A stretch of 64,000 nucleotides of DNA from Edwardsiella tarda ATCC 15947 = NBRC 105688. GTDB lineage: Bacteria > Pseudomonadota > Gammaproteobacteria > Enterobacterales > Enterobacteriaceae. The stretch is from positions 1,364,001 through 1,428,000 of the forward strand of contig NZ_CP084506.1 in assembly GCF_003113495.2 (NCBI RefSeq), given 5' to 3'. The notes below the pieces were generated by a model that saw only the letters and a list, made by a program, of their open reading frames with translations, was not told the DNA's origin and searched no databases. The position numbers were made by a program, and so were the translations under genes. This document shows positions 8,823 to 17,026 of this stretch, one piece after another (within the stretch, counting starts at the first letter, position 1; the number at the start of each line of letters is the position of its first letter).

Positions 8823-9565
8823 TCGGGTACTCGGTTTGAAATTATCTCGGCGATACGTTGGTTAATCCCTTGGAAGCGAGAGGGAAGCGTATTCGGGTCA
8901 AACCCGATCAAGATGCTGGCACCAGCCATGGGCTCGCGTAGGCGCTTATTCCAGACGGCGACCGGCACTTGACTGATGTCACCTGTCGGTTGGATGAGCC
9001 AGACATGGGCGCTATCGGCAGCGGGTAAGAGCGCATCGCGTCGCCAGTATTCATTGACGCCTTGGGCCGGGATCAAGGGGAGCGTCGGTAATGCGTGTAT
9101 CAGTCCCAACATCATAACCTGTGCTCGGCGCGGCGCGATAAAGAGCTGGTAATCGCCGACGAGACGGGGATTGTCGGCCTGTGAGCGTTGCGCTTGGCGG
9201 GGATCGAGCACGATAGGCAGGCGCCCCGTGAGGCGTAATGCCGACAGTTGTCGGATGAGATGGCGGGTACTCTCTGCCCAGGCCTCCTCGCCTTGCTGTC
9301 GCCACAGTGTCTCCAATGCGCCCAGTTCATTCAGGAGTGCACGACGTTGTTGTTCGATAGCGACTTGGTGGGCCGGTGTGGTGATTTGCGCACTACGCCA
9401 ATAGATGTCTGACGGTAGTCGGCTATCGTTGAGCAGGGTGGCCAGGCGAGCATCATCGCCGAGTTTGATCTCGGGTAATGGCTTCCCCTGATAGGAGAGT
9501 TGAACGTCGGCCTGCGCCTGGCACAGGCCGCTGACGAGTAACAGAGAAAGGAGCGCTATTTTCAT
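8819..9565 (-). CDS. gfcC: Periplasmic capsule protein GfcC/YjbG
   Basis: This 248-residue exported protein has a signal peptide (residues 1-19, cleavage after AQA) and then QLSYQGKPLPEI. It is a member of the GfcC/YjbG family, which is required for group 4 capsule assembly in E. coli. The E. coli homologue has beta-grasp domains like those in Wza, which suggests a periplasmic adaptor role. The gene overlaps both neighbours by four bases, so gfcB, gfcC and gfcD are translationally coupled. Confidence 0.85.
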   Translation of the reverse strand: MKIALLSLLLVSGLCQAQADVQLSYQGKPLPEIKLGDDARLATLLNDSRLPSDIYWRSAQITTPAHQVAIEQQRRALLNELGALETLWRQQGEEAWAESTRHLIRQLSALRLTGRLPIVLDPRQAQRSQADNPRLVGDYQLFIAPRRAQVMMLGLIHALPTLPLIPAQGVNEYWRRDALLPAADSAHVWLIQPTGDISQVPVAVWNKRLREPMAGASILIGFDPNTLPSRFQGINQRIAEIISNRVPE

Positions 9566-10206
9566 GACGAGAAAGGTTTCAAGATAGTGAGTTCAATGAT
9601 CGGCATGTCTGGGCCCAACTGTTGGCGAGTCTTTACGATTTGTCCGCTCTGTGGGTCACGCCAGAATTGGTTATGCCAGCTGCCGATATCGGGGGTTGTG
9701 GTGACGTATTCGTCAAAACGCTCGCTAACCAGGCGGCGGGTCACGAGGTCCAGCGTCTCGCTTGTCTGGCGGGTGAGTTGGCCGTTCAGTCGGTAGCCGC
9801 TGACATAACGGGATTGCCACTCGGCGAGCATTTGCCACTCGGCGACGGCGCGTGCGGGTTGAGCGAGTGGGTCGGCTGATTTCTCTGCGTTTAATACCAG
9901 ATCGTTCTCTAGACCAACCGTTTTGATGATACGACCATGGCGGGTGACGATCATGACATTGTCCGCCGTTAACCAGGAAAGCTCATCGCCGTTGACGTAG
10001 GCTAATACGACAAATGCTCTAGGATTGTCACCGATCTTTAAATAGGCGCTGGCATAAGGGAGTTGTGTTACCTGGGTCGCGCTGACCGTGACATCGCCGG
10101 GGCCGATGAGGGCATATTTTAGGGTCTCTCCCGTGATCGATGCAGTATTGGAGCACGCACTGAGAGCCATCACACTAATAAGCAGCAAATTACGAATAAG
10201 AGGCAT
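9562..10206 (-). CDS. gfcB: Capsule lipoprotein GfcB/YjbF
   Basis: The 214-residue product begins with a lipoprotein signal ending in the lipobox LSAC (Cys18), so it should be acylated and anchored in a membrane. The rest (TGETLKYALIGPGDVTVS and the conserved SWLTADNVMIVTRHGRI stretch) is typical of the YjbF/GfcB family. It lies 53 bases downstream of gfcA, and an intrinsic terminator occupies that gap. Its own expression therefore depends on read-through. Confidence 0.85.
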   Translation of the reverse strand: MPLIRNLLLISVMALSACSNTASITGETLKYALIGPGDVTVSATQVTQLPYASAYLKIGDNPRAFVVLAYVNGDELSWLTADNVMIVTRHGRIIKTVGLENDLVLNAEKSADPLAQPARAVAEWQMLAEWQSRYVSGYRLNGQLTRQTSETLDLVTRRLVSERFDEYVTTTPDIGSWHNQFWRDPQSGQIVKTRQQLGPDMPIIELTILKPFSS

Positions 10207-10224
10207 AGTCGGTAGGGAGTCAGT

Positions 10225-10254
10225 TAAAAAATAAGGCTGCTGATGCAGCCTTAA
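10225..10254 (-). terminator. Internal intrinsic terminator between gfcA and gfcB
   Basis: On the minus strand TAAGGCTGC pairs perfectly with GCAGCCTTA across a four-base loop (stem 10232-10240 with 10245-10253). Six Ts follow (10226-10231). It sits after the gfcA stop and before gfcB. It should cut most transcripts there, which would make gfcA mRNA more abundant than gfcBCD. Confidence 0.88.
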
Positions 10255-10259
10255 AGGGA

Positions 10260-10511
10260 TTAGCGCGTGCTGGTGGTAGTACCAGTGCTGCTAGAGTCAT
10301 CGTTTGAGCTGGCGATGGCGACGCCGGCTACGACGGCGGTCGCCACACCGACAGCGACGATCGTGCTGGTTCCGATCGCAGCGGCACCGGCGCCGACGCC
10401 TGCAGCGGTGCCGCTGGTTGATGCAGCTCCAGCAGCTACCGGGGTACCGGCCGCCATGGCACAAGGGGACAAGGCTAAGGCCGTCGCCAGCATTAAGGCT
10501 ATTTTCTTCAT
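10260..10511 (-). CDS. gfcA: Small exported Thr/Ser-rich capsule protein GfcA/YjbE
   Basis: This 83-residue protein has a signal peptide (residues 1-20, SPCAMAA), a Gly/Ala/Val-rich hydrophobic middle and a Thr/Ser-rich tail ending in TSTR. This is the known composition of GfcA (YmcD) and YjbE. Its exact role in the E. coli capsule operon is not known to me. AAGGAG lies seven bases before the ATG. The 232 bases upstream, up to etk, hold no clear promoter, and TTGACT at 10604-10609 lacks a good -10 partner. It is followed directly by an intrinsic terminator. Confidence 0.82.
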   Translation of the reverse strand: MKKIALMLATALALSPCAMAAGTPVAAGAASTSGTAAGVGAGAAAIGTSTIVAVGVATAVVAGVAIASSNDDSSSTGTTTSTR

Positions 10512-10743
10512 AAGTACAACTCCTTGTTGATTTGTTATCTAGTTACTACTACCTGCAGATGATCCAAGACACGGTAACCCTCTTGCTTGTCGTACCCTGT
10601 CTTAGTCAATCGATAAATCATGTCATGACTAACCACGGTCTAGGCGATGGAGGGCAGAGGTAGCGTATTCCCTCGTCCACTGCTTCGCGAATGGCTCTTA
10701 TTGGCGGAGGCCAGGGCTGCAATCATCCTTGCTAGCGTATTTA

Positions 10744-12939
10744 TCAGGACGATTTCCCCCCCTTATTGCTATAGCCATAATGGTAATAACCATTGCTGTA
10801 GTTGCCGTAATAGCTGCTGGCCTTTTTCTCTACCGCATTGAGCAGAATGCCCTTAATGACGACGCCATTCTGTTCGAAGCGACGTACCGCGACCTCCACC
10901 TCTTTCACGGCGGTCTTGGCGAAACGGGCGACAAGCAGCGAGGTACCGGCATGCTGACCAATGATCGCGGCATCCGTCACCGCGAGGATCGGCGGCGAGT
11001 CGATGATGACGAAATCGTAGTGTTGGTTAGCCCAATCCAGTAGTGCCTGGAAGCGCGGATGCATCAGCAGCTCGGAGGGGTTGGGCGGGGGACTACCGCG
11101 ACAGATAAAGTCTAGTCCATCGAATCCCGTCTGGTTGATCGTTTGAGGCAGCTCACTCTGGCCGGAGAGATAATCGCTTAACCCGCTATCCAATGAGCGG
11201 CCCATTACCTTGTGGATATAGCCTTTACGCATATCGGCATCGATGAGCAGCACCTTTTTACCCCCCATCGCCAAGGTGGCCGCGAAGTTGGTCGATACGA
11301 AGGTTTTGCCCAGGTTTGGCCCGGGGCCGGAAATCATCACGGTGTTGTTTTGTGTCTCCATCATGGCGAAGTGTAGGCTGGTACGTAAGCTACGCAGCGC
11401 CTCCATCGCCAGATCGGCCGGGTTACGGACGGCGAGTAACGACTCGTTGAGCGGCATAATCCTTTTATGCTTCTTCTGTTTCTGCTCGATACCGGACTGC
11501 TCCCCGGAGTAGGGGATGGTGGCGTAAACGGAGAGGCCGATCTCTTCCAGCTGTTCGGGACTCTCAATGCCGCGATGGAAGGCGGCACGCACCAAAATCA
11601 GGCCGACAGAAAGCATCGCGCCCAGCAGTGTCGCCAGAATCACGATCAAAGCCTTCTTCGGTTTAACGGCTTGGGTTACCACGGCGGCTTCGTCGATGAT
11701 GCGGACGTTGCCGATGGTGCCGGCCTTCATCACGCTAAGCTCTTGCTGCTTGTTCAGTAACTGTACGAAGATCTGCTGATCGACTTGCACATCGCGCGTC
11801 AGACGTAGGATTTCTTGTTGTGTCTTAGGCAAGCGTTGGATCGATTTATTGATGGCATTTTTGGTGTTCAGCAAGGTCTGACGCTTTTCCAGCAAGGCGA
11901 TATAGGCGGGATGCTGGCGGGTATATAACTGTTGTAACTCTGCTTCACGGAAGGTTAGCTCGTTTAACTGCTTCTCCAGTCCAACCATGGTCTCTAGCGC
12001 CGCCTTGGCTTCCAGCGAGAGATCGACAGACTCGTTTTTTTGTCGATACAGGTTGAGTTTCTCTTCCGCGTCATTCAGCGCGCTCTTAACCTGAGGGAGT
12101 TGCTCCTTCAGGAAGTCTAAGCTCTTTTGCGTCTCTTCGGTTTTCCGGACGATATTCTGTTGGAGATAGTTTTGACTGATATTATTTAGAATCTCGCGAA
12201 TCCGGCGCTTATTGGTGCCCTCTAATGCTAATTCGATGATCCCAGTATTTTTGCCTTTCTCGCTGACCTGGAGTTGTTGCTGGAGTCGGGTAATGGCGTC
12301 CAGCGCAGGCTCCTGGCGCAGGGTGAACGTCTGATTTTTATCGGCTTCAATGTCGCTGATTAGGAGCGTCAACTCGGGGGTGGTTAGCGTCTTACCGACC
12401 TCACCTTGCACGGTTTTCCCCTCTACGTCGAGAGTAAAACGGTTGTCTCCGAGTGCGGTCAGGGTCAACGGCGTATTCAGCAGATTGGGAGTGATGCTGA
12501 AGTGTTTAATGGAGAGATGTGGCGTCGACTGTCCCAGGAGACGCGCAACGCCCCGCCCGAGTAACGGGAAATAGTCCGGTGTGGCGAGGGTGTTCAGATT
12601 AAGCTCGTGTACGGTTCGCCCCAATACCATCCGTGATGTGATTAGTTCGATCTCTGCGGCGGCGTCAGGCTGATCGTCACCGAGCATGTCTGCCATATTA
12701 CTTAAATTACCTAATAGCGCGGAGGCGTTGGCTTTTTTCTCGACTTGAAGGAGCGCATTCGCCTTATAGACGGGAGTGGCCATCAGGGCATAGGCCAGTC
12801 CGAGGATCATAAACAGGGCCGTGATGGTGATAATCCACCAACGGCCGTCGATCAAGTAGCCGAGCAAGCGCCCCAGATCGATCTCATCATTTTCCACCGC
12901 AGCATTACGTGGCTGGGACGAAACAGAAGACATGGTCAT
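10744..12939 (-). CDS. etk: Capsule tyrosine autokinase and chain-length regulator (Wzc/Etk)
   Basis: This inner-membrane co-polymerase and BY-kinase works with the Wza-type channel. Visible parts are an N-terminal Wzz domain between two membrane segments (about residues 32-52 and 425-445 of the chosen form), a long coiled-coil periplasmic region, and a cytoplasmic kinase. The kinase has Walker A GPGPNLGKT, Walker A' LLIDADMRKG and Walker B VIIDSPP. It ends in a tyrosine cluster (SSYYGNYSNGYYHYGY) that would be autophosphorylated. Start choice is uncertain. The ATG at 12939 is used, with a TTG at 12948 and an ATG at 12933 nearby. It could equally be called Wzc. The gfc neighbours favour etk. 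Confidence 0.92.
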   Translation of the reverse strand: MTMSSVSSQPRNAAVENDEIDLGRLLGYLIDGRWWIITITALFMILGLAYALMATPVYKANALLQVEKKANASALLGNLSNMADMLGDDQPDAAAEIELITSRMVLGRTVHELNLNTLATPDYFPLLGRGVARLLGQSTPHLSIKHFSITPNLLNTPLTLTALGDNRFTLDVEGKTVQGEVGKTLTTPELTLLISDIEADKNQTFTLRQEPALDAITRLQQQLQVSEKGKNTGIIELALEGTNKRRIREILNNISQNYLQQNIVRKTEETQKSLDFLKEQLPQVKSALNDAEEKLNLYRQKNESVDLSLEAKAALETMVGLEKQLNELTFREAELQQLYTRQHPAYIALLEKRQTLLNTKNAINKSIQRLPKTQQEILRLTRDVQVDQQIFVQLLNKQQELSVMKAGTIGNVRIIDEAAVVTQAVKPKKALIVILATLLGAMLSVGLILVRAAFHRGIESPEQLEEIGLSVYATIPYSGEQSGIEQKQKKHKRIMPLNESLLAVRNPADLAMEALRSLRTSLHFAMMETQNNTVMISGPGPNLGKTFVSTNFAATLAMGGKKVLLIDADMRKGYIHKVMGRSLDSGLSDYLSGQSELPQTINQTGFDGLDFICRGSPPPNPSELLMHPRFQALLDWANQHYDFVIIDSPPILAVTDAAIIGQHAGTSLLVARFAKTAVKEVEVAVRRFEQNGVVIKGILLNAVEKKASSYYGNYSNGYYHYGYSNKGGKSS

Positions 12940-13000
12940 TAAACACAATCCATTTTTTTATCAGAAGAAATCCAGGTCTGATTAGACATGACGAGGCGTG

Positions 13001-13459
13001 TCATAGTTTTTTGGCCCAACTATCGGCACCACGCTCTAATAATGCGTACACGTGTTCATAGGCTTCACGACTCAGGCGATAGGGGTCAGGCACTTCACTC
13101 TCACCAGACCAGTGGCCGAAGAGCATCGTCTTGCCGCGAGCGCCAGGATCGATGGAGGCCACGGCGGAGATATGGCTTTTTTCCATCACCAGGATGAGGT
13201 CGGCGTCTTGGCATAAGGCGCGTGTGAGTTGGCGGGCGCAATGCCCTGTCATGAGGAGACCGTGTTGCTGGGCGACCTCCGCTGCGAGCGTATCGGCCGG
13301 CTCCCCGACACGTGCGCTAATACCCGCAGAGCTGATATGGCGATCGGTGAGACGTTGGCGCAGCAAATACTCACCGGTCGGGGAACGGCAGATATTCCCG
13401 ATACAGACGATAAGAATTTTTTTGAACATAGTTTTAAATAGGGCGTCGTTGTTGGTCAT
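13001..13459 (-). CDS. etp: Low-molecular-weight protein tyrosine phosphatase (Etp/Wzb)
   Basis: This enzyme removes phosphate from the tyrosine tail of the neighbouring kinase, cycling it during polymer export. The phosphatase P-loop CIGNICRS lies near the N-terminus, and the general-acid aspartate is in the VPDPYRLS motif. The ATG at 13459 has a weak GGGA site four bases upstream. An internal ATG at 13429 (MFKKILIVC) matches the usual Wzb start but has no ribosome site, so the first ten residues are uncertain. It lies between gfcE and etk, as in the E. coli gfcE-etp-etk order. Confidence 0.92.
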   Translation of the reverse strand: MTNNDALFKTMFKKILIVCIGNICRSPTGEYLLRQRLTDRHISSAGISARVGEPADTLAAEVAQQHGLLMTGHCARQLTRALCQDADLILVMEKSHISAVASIDPGARGKTMLFGHWSGESEVPDPYRLSREAYEHVYALLERGADSWAKKL

Positions 13460-13518
13460 GATTCCCGCACCCGGTCATAAGCGTAATATGGCGGACGCGG
13501 CGTGTGAGTGTCGCTGGG

Positions 13519-14634
13519 TTACCAGCGACGTATCCGTTGCATCCCTTCGGTCAGCTTGTTAAACCCATCGATTGTGGGGAGGATCTGACTCAACACACGG
13601 TTCCAGCGCGTTACCGGCGCCGTCGTCACATACACAACGTCGTAAGGCTGTAGCGTAAACTCGGTCCCCATTACCAGCGCAGTCGCATCACTCAAGTCGA
13701 GCTGATAGATCGATGCCTTAGGCTGGTTCTTCCCGGCAGGGCGTAGGACAAAGATCCCCGTGGCATTCGCCGCATTCTGATTGAGCCCTTCGGCCGAACT
13801 GAGTGCCTCAGTGAGGCTCATTCCTTCCCGACCGATGGTTAGGGTGGACGCCTTATTCACCTCACCCATGACGAAGACCTTCTGAGCATCGTTACGTGGC
13901 ACATAGAGCATGTCGCCATCTTGCATCAATTGGTTACGGGAGAGATCGCCATACTGTAATAGGTCTTGCAGCGACAGGGTCTGCTCCTTGCCCTTGCGGG
14001 TTAATACCACGTGCTGCCAGTCCGCGGTTGCAGTCAACCCCCCTGCGAGATTGAAGGCATCCAACAACGTCATGGGGACGTTGGTGATCGGTTGAGCTCC
14101 CGGCTTGGCGACTTCGCCGGAGATATATACTTTTTGTGAGCGGAAGGCGGCTACATTGACATCGACTTGTGGACTTTCAATAAACTGTGCCAGTCGGCGG
14201 GCGATATCGCTGCGTACTGCGGAAACGGTTTTACCGACGACGGAGACTTTCCCAATATATGGATAGAAGATCGTACCATCGGCATGTACCCAGTTACCGG
14301 CTTCGCTCGCGCTACGATAAGATCCCGCAGGAATAGTGAGCTCAGGATGATCCCAGACGGTGACATTGAGGATATCACCCACGCCAATATGGTATTCATA
14401 GGCGCTGATTTGACGATTAAGTTCAGGGTTAGCTTTCCCGACGACAGGGGCCTTACGCATTTGGTCGAGCAGGGTTGGGGTGACCGGATAAATATCGGCT
14501 AAATTGTCGATATCGACTTGGCCTGTGGCGACTCGACTCTTGCCGGAGGTGGATAAATTGGTACCCGGTACTACGGTGCAGGCACTGAGTAATAGTACCG
14601 CCGGTAATAGTGGAATCAGTTGGATCGTTTTCAC
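13519..14634 (-). CDS. gfcE: Outer-membrane polysaccharide export channel lipoprotein (GfcE/Wza)
   Basis: This is the octameric outer-membrane exit channel for capsule. It has a lipoprotein signal with lipobox LSAC (Cys19), the polysaccharide export (PES) motif region [19 protein letters not shown], repeated SLBB-type modules ([17 protein letters not shown] and [15 protein letters not shown]) and a C-terminal amphipathic helix ([20 protein letters not shown]). Its length of 371 residues is close to the E. coli homologues. It is the second gene of the leftward operon, 190 bases after the wecA-like gene. I saw no structure of note in that gap. Confidence 0.93.
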   Translation of the reverse strand: MKTIQLIPLLPAVLLLSACTVVPGTNLSTSGKSRVATGQVDIDNLADIYPVTPTLLDQMRKAPVVGKANPELNRQISAYEYHIGVGDILNVTVWDHPELTIPAGSYRSASEAGNWVHADGTIFYPYIGKVSVVGKTVSAVRSDIARRLAQFIESPQVDVNVAAFRSQKVYISGEVAKPGAQPITNVPMTLLDAFNLAGGLTATADWQHVVLTRKGKEQTLSLQDLLQYGDLSRNQLMQDGDMLYVPRNDAQKVFVMGEVNKASTLTIGREGMSLTEALSSAEGLNQNAANATGIFVLRPAGKNQPKASIYQLDLSDATALVMGTEFTLQPYDVVYVTTAPVTRWNRVLSQILPTIDGFNKLTEGMQRIRRW

Positions 14635-14824
14635 TGCTAAACCTTATTAAGCGTAAAATGAGAAATGATCGAATATTCGAGTGCTGACGCGACTATCCAT
14701 CTCTATGCTAACCTGCACATGAGGGAAAATTACCTCAGTGCTTTGTGTCCCGCGAAATAATAAGGGGACTACGATGCGATATCTGCCTTATCATGAGCGG
14801 TAAATTTTACTCATGCGGCAATAT

Positions 14825-15922
14825 TCAGTGATGCCGTAGATGGTTCGTCTTGGCTGACGGACAGTGTCTGGTATTCTTTATGCGTTTGGCCCAGCGTCCA
14901 AGCTTCCAAGCGTAAGATAAAGCCAAGGTGTAGACAACAAATAATAACAAGTAGAGTGCCATCATCAGCCACTCGGGAAACTGTAGTTGCTCAGCGAACA
15001 CACCGAAGCAGACGATGGCAATATCGACTAGCACCATCAATAACAGCGATTCACGCGCACTGAATCCCGCATGCAGTAAAATATGGTGCATATGATTACG
15101 GTCAGGGCGCAATGGTGACTGCCCCTTACGAATACGGCGTATCATTATTCCCACCATATCCATGAGCGGTAAGCCGATTAACCATAGGGCGATGACCGGA
15201 CGAAATGCAGGCAGGGTATTCAGATGTTGTGAGCCCAACAGCACCAGATAACCGATGATGAAACCCAAGAACATCGAACCTGCGTCACCTAAGAAGATCT
15301 TGTGCTTAAAGGGGGGAATGGTCAGATTAATGATCATGTAAGGGATGAGGGCGATGACACTCACCAGGCAGAGTTGGCTTATTATCGGCATGGTATCGGC
15401 AAAGAGTACGGCGAGTCCCAGCAGTGTGATGCCGGCCATGCTACCTGCTAAACCATCAATACCATCCATCATATTATAGGCATTAATCGCCGCACAGACT
15501 GCGATAACCGTGATGACAAGACTGAGCGCCGGGAAAGGGATCGTCAGATTGCCGATGCCCAATACATCACCGAATTGGTGTAGGCTGATATCGGTGGCGA
15601 AGCAGAGAATCAAGATCAGCAGCGCCTGTAGTGTCAGGCGAAGCCAAGGGGAGATGTCTTTTGCGTCGTCAACAGCGCCCATCAGGGTGATACATCCTGC
15701 GCAGGCTAATAAGAAGAGTAACGTGGGTTCAAGCGGCAATGTCAGCCATACACTAAGATAGATACCGATGCAAATGGCGAGGCCACCGATAAGTGGAATA
15801 GCGCCATCATGCTGTTTGCGCTGGTTAGGAAGATCGAGCAGGTGAAACTTGGCTGATAATGGACGTAAACCACCAATGGCTAATAATGTGCCAGAGAACG
15901 CTATAAACGCAGAGGTTTCCAT
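14825..15922 (-). CDS. WecA-like undecaprenyl-phosphate sugar-1-phosphate transferase
   Basis: This 365-residue polytopic enzyme would transfer a HexNAc-1-phosphate from a UDP-sugar to undecaprenyl phosphate and so start a polysaccharide repeat unit. Family motifs are present: the Asp-rich VDDAKDISP, NAYNMMDGIDGL, FLGDAGSMFLGF, and the cytoplasmic HMHH region (PDRNHMHHILLHAG). About eleven hydrophobic segments are visible. It is the first gene after the ops-type element. The E. coli gfc operon lacks such a gene. It may be a second copy beside a true wecA elsewhere. Its sugar specificity cannot be read from the sequence. Confidence 0.88.
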   Translation of the reverse strand: METSAFIAFSGTLLAIGGLRPLSAKFHLLDLPNQRKQHDGAIPLIGGLAICIGIYLSVWLTLPLEPTLLFLLACAGCITLMGAVDDAKDISPWLRLTLQALLILILCFATDISLHQFGDVLGIGNLTIPFPALSLVITVIAVCAAINAYNMMDGIDGLAGSMAGITLLGLAVLFADTMPIISQLCLVSVIALIPYMIINLTIPPFKHKIFLGDAGSMFLGFIIGYLVLLGSQHLNTLPAFRPVIALWLIGLPLMDMVGIMIRRIRKGQSPLRPDRNHMHHILLHAGFSARESLLLMVLVDIAIVCFGVFAEQLQFPEWLMMALYLLLFVVYTLALSYAWKLGRWAKRIKNTRHCPSAKTNHLRHH

Positions 15923-16120
15923 GCTATTTATTCCTTGCTAAGCTCAAAAAAGCTGCTTTGCTCTGTGAGCAGAGAGAGAAAGATTAATTGATACCCTGGT
16001 ATGAGGCGTTCTCACCATTAGGCTTTAGCTAGGATGCTATCTGTCTGGATGAGGAAATAATGTCAGTGCCAAATAATACATCTATTATAGTTTAGTGCGG
16101 TATTATATTTTTATTGTAAT

Positions 16121-16143
16121 GGTAGCGTGGCTACGCTACCGCT
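16121..16143 (-). promoter_or_regulatory. RfaH ops / JUMPstart-like element in a perfect hairpin
   Basis: Read leftward, 16143-16131 is AGCGGTAGCGTAG, matching the ops core GGCGGTAGCGT at 10 of 11 bases. ops elements recruit the antiterminator RfaH to long polysaccharide operons. GGTAGCGT and ACGCTACC (16121-16128 with 16133-16140) form a perfect 8-bp hairpin with a 4-base loop and no U-run, so it is not a terminator. It lies about 200 bases before the wecA-like start, within the leader expected from the TATAAT at 16192. A CTAAGA segment just upstream resembles the end of JUMPstart. Confidence 0.78.
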
Positions 16144-16191
16144 CTTAGACTATCTCTGTCTAATTTATTGAGCGGAATTTTTAACGGGGGG

Positions 16192-16197
16192 ATTATA
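16192..16197 (-). promoter_or_regulatory. -10 box of the capsule export operon
   Basis: ATTATA on the plus strand reads TATAAT leftward, a perfect -10 hexamer. No good -35 is present at the right spacing, which is expected of an activator-dependent promoter. The implied start near 16185 lies upstream of the ops element and about 81 bases from the centre of the CRP site. Confidence 0.6.
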
Positions 16198-16256
16198 CAT
16201 ATAGAACATGCATTTTATTAATATAAAGTATTTGTTTTCTGTATATCGAATTGATA

Positions 16257-16276
16257 AATGTGATGAATGTCACAAT
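16257..16276 (-). promoter_or_regulatory. CRP binding site upstream of the capsule operon
   Basis: TGTGA (16259-16263) and TCACA (16270-16274) are separated by six bases and flanked by AAA and AAT, a perfect match to the CRP core. Its centre is about 81.5 bases upstream of the start implied by the TATAAT box, in helical phase with class I CRP sites. A rightward role for the ABM-domain gene is possible but would be more than 330 bases away. Confidence 0.72.
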
Positions 16277-16609
16277 TATTTCAATATGTGACAAGAAATC
16301 TTTACATTTGTCATTATGTTTTTGATGGTTAATTCAGCTAACCAATGGAAACAAAATGTTAACGGTAGTGATTATTGCTCGTGACTCATTTTGCTTGATT
16401 GCTGTTACGCAAGATGGCGCGACTACCACAGCCGTGGTGATACCATGAGCGGTCGGTAGACTCACTTGTCTCGCTGAGTGATAAAACGTGGTGGCCACCA
16501 AGGTGGTATAGCGCACACGAAGGGCGTGGCTCTGGCGAGAAAAGGCGTAAGGTGATCCGTCAGGAGACCTAACATGCTGGGTCTGGTTATTCAGCGAGAG
16601 GAGCGGATT

Positions 16610-16900
16610 ATGAATGAAGTACGCATCGTCGCGACGCTAGTCGCATCGCCAGGGCAGATCGAAGGGGTTCGTCAGGCGGCGTTGTGTTTAGTGGAGCCCA
16701 GTCGGGCGGAGCGAGGCAACGTGCGTTATGACCTGCATCAGGTACAAGGGCAACCCGATACATTGCTCTTCTTCGAGATTTGGCAATCCCAGCAGGCCTT
16801 GAATCAACACGAAGGTAGCCCCCATTTTGCTTCTTTCCTCGCGGCGATCGAGGGGAAATGCCTCAGCATAGAGGTCAAGGTGTTACAGCCTATCGCCTAA
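16610..16900 (+). CDS. Antibiotic biosynthesis monooxygenase (ABM)-domain protein, putative quinol monooxygenase
   Basis: The product has 96 residues from the ATG at 16610, with GGAG nine bases upstream. An earlier in-frame ATG at 16574 adds 12 residues without a ribosome site. The single domain has the ABM pattern: VRIVATLVASPGQIEGV, GNVRYDLHQ, TLLFFEIWQSQQALNQH, HFASF and a closing VKVLQPI. Relatives include YgiN and YcnE-type small oxygenases, which act without cofactors on quinol-like substrates. The actual substrate is unknown. It stands alone and converges on rne. Confidence 0.75.
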   Translation: MNEVRIVATLVASPGQIEGVRQAALCLVEPSRAERGNVRYDLHQVQGQPDTLLFFEIWQSQQALNQHEGSPHFASFLAAIEGKCLSIEVKVLQPIA

Positions 16901-16975
16901 GTTAGCGCGCTTCATCCGGCAGTGTTGACGAGTGGGGCGGTGATGTCTCGGGGATGCGACGAAAAAGAGGCAAAG

Positions 16976-17003
16976 AAAAACCCGCCATCAGGCGGGTTTT
17001 TTT
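16976..17003. terminator. Bidirectional terminator between the ABM gene and rne
   Basis: CCCGCC (16981-16986) and GGCGGG (16991-16996) pair around ATCA. Five As precede and seven Ts follow, so the hairpin can stop transcription from both convergent genes. Confidence 0.9.
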
Positions 17004-17026
17004 ATGCTATCGAACGCGATGGCGTT

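Larger units (their letters stand above)
15923..16609. other. AT-rich divergent control region between the capsule operon and an ABM-domain gene
   Basis: This 687-base stretch is markedly more AT-rich than its surroundings between about 16080 and 16380. It holds the CRP site, TATAAT box and ops hairpin listed separately. A second TGTGACA half-site lies at 16287-16293. I see no supported gene. The part from 16390 to 16609 is GC-richer and shows nothing I can name. Confidence 0.6.

Noticed and set aside
10604..10609. Independent promoter for gfcA
   Set aside because: TTGACT is a fair -35, but no acceptable -10 lies 16-18 bases downstream.
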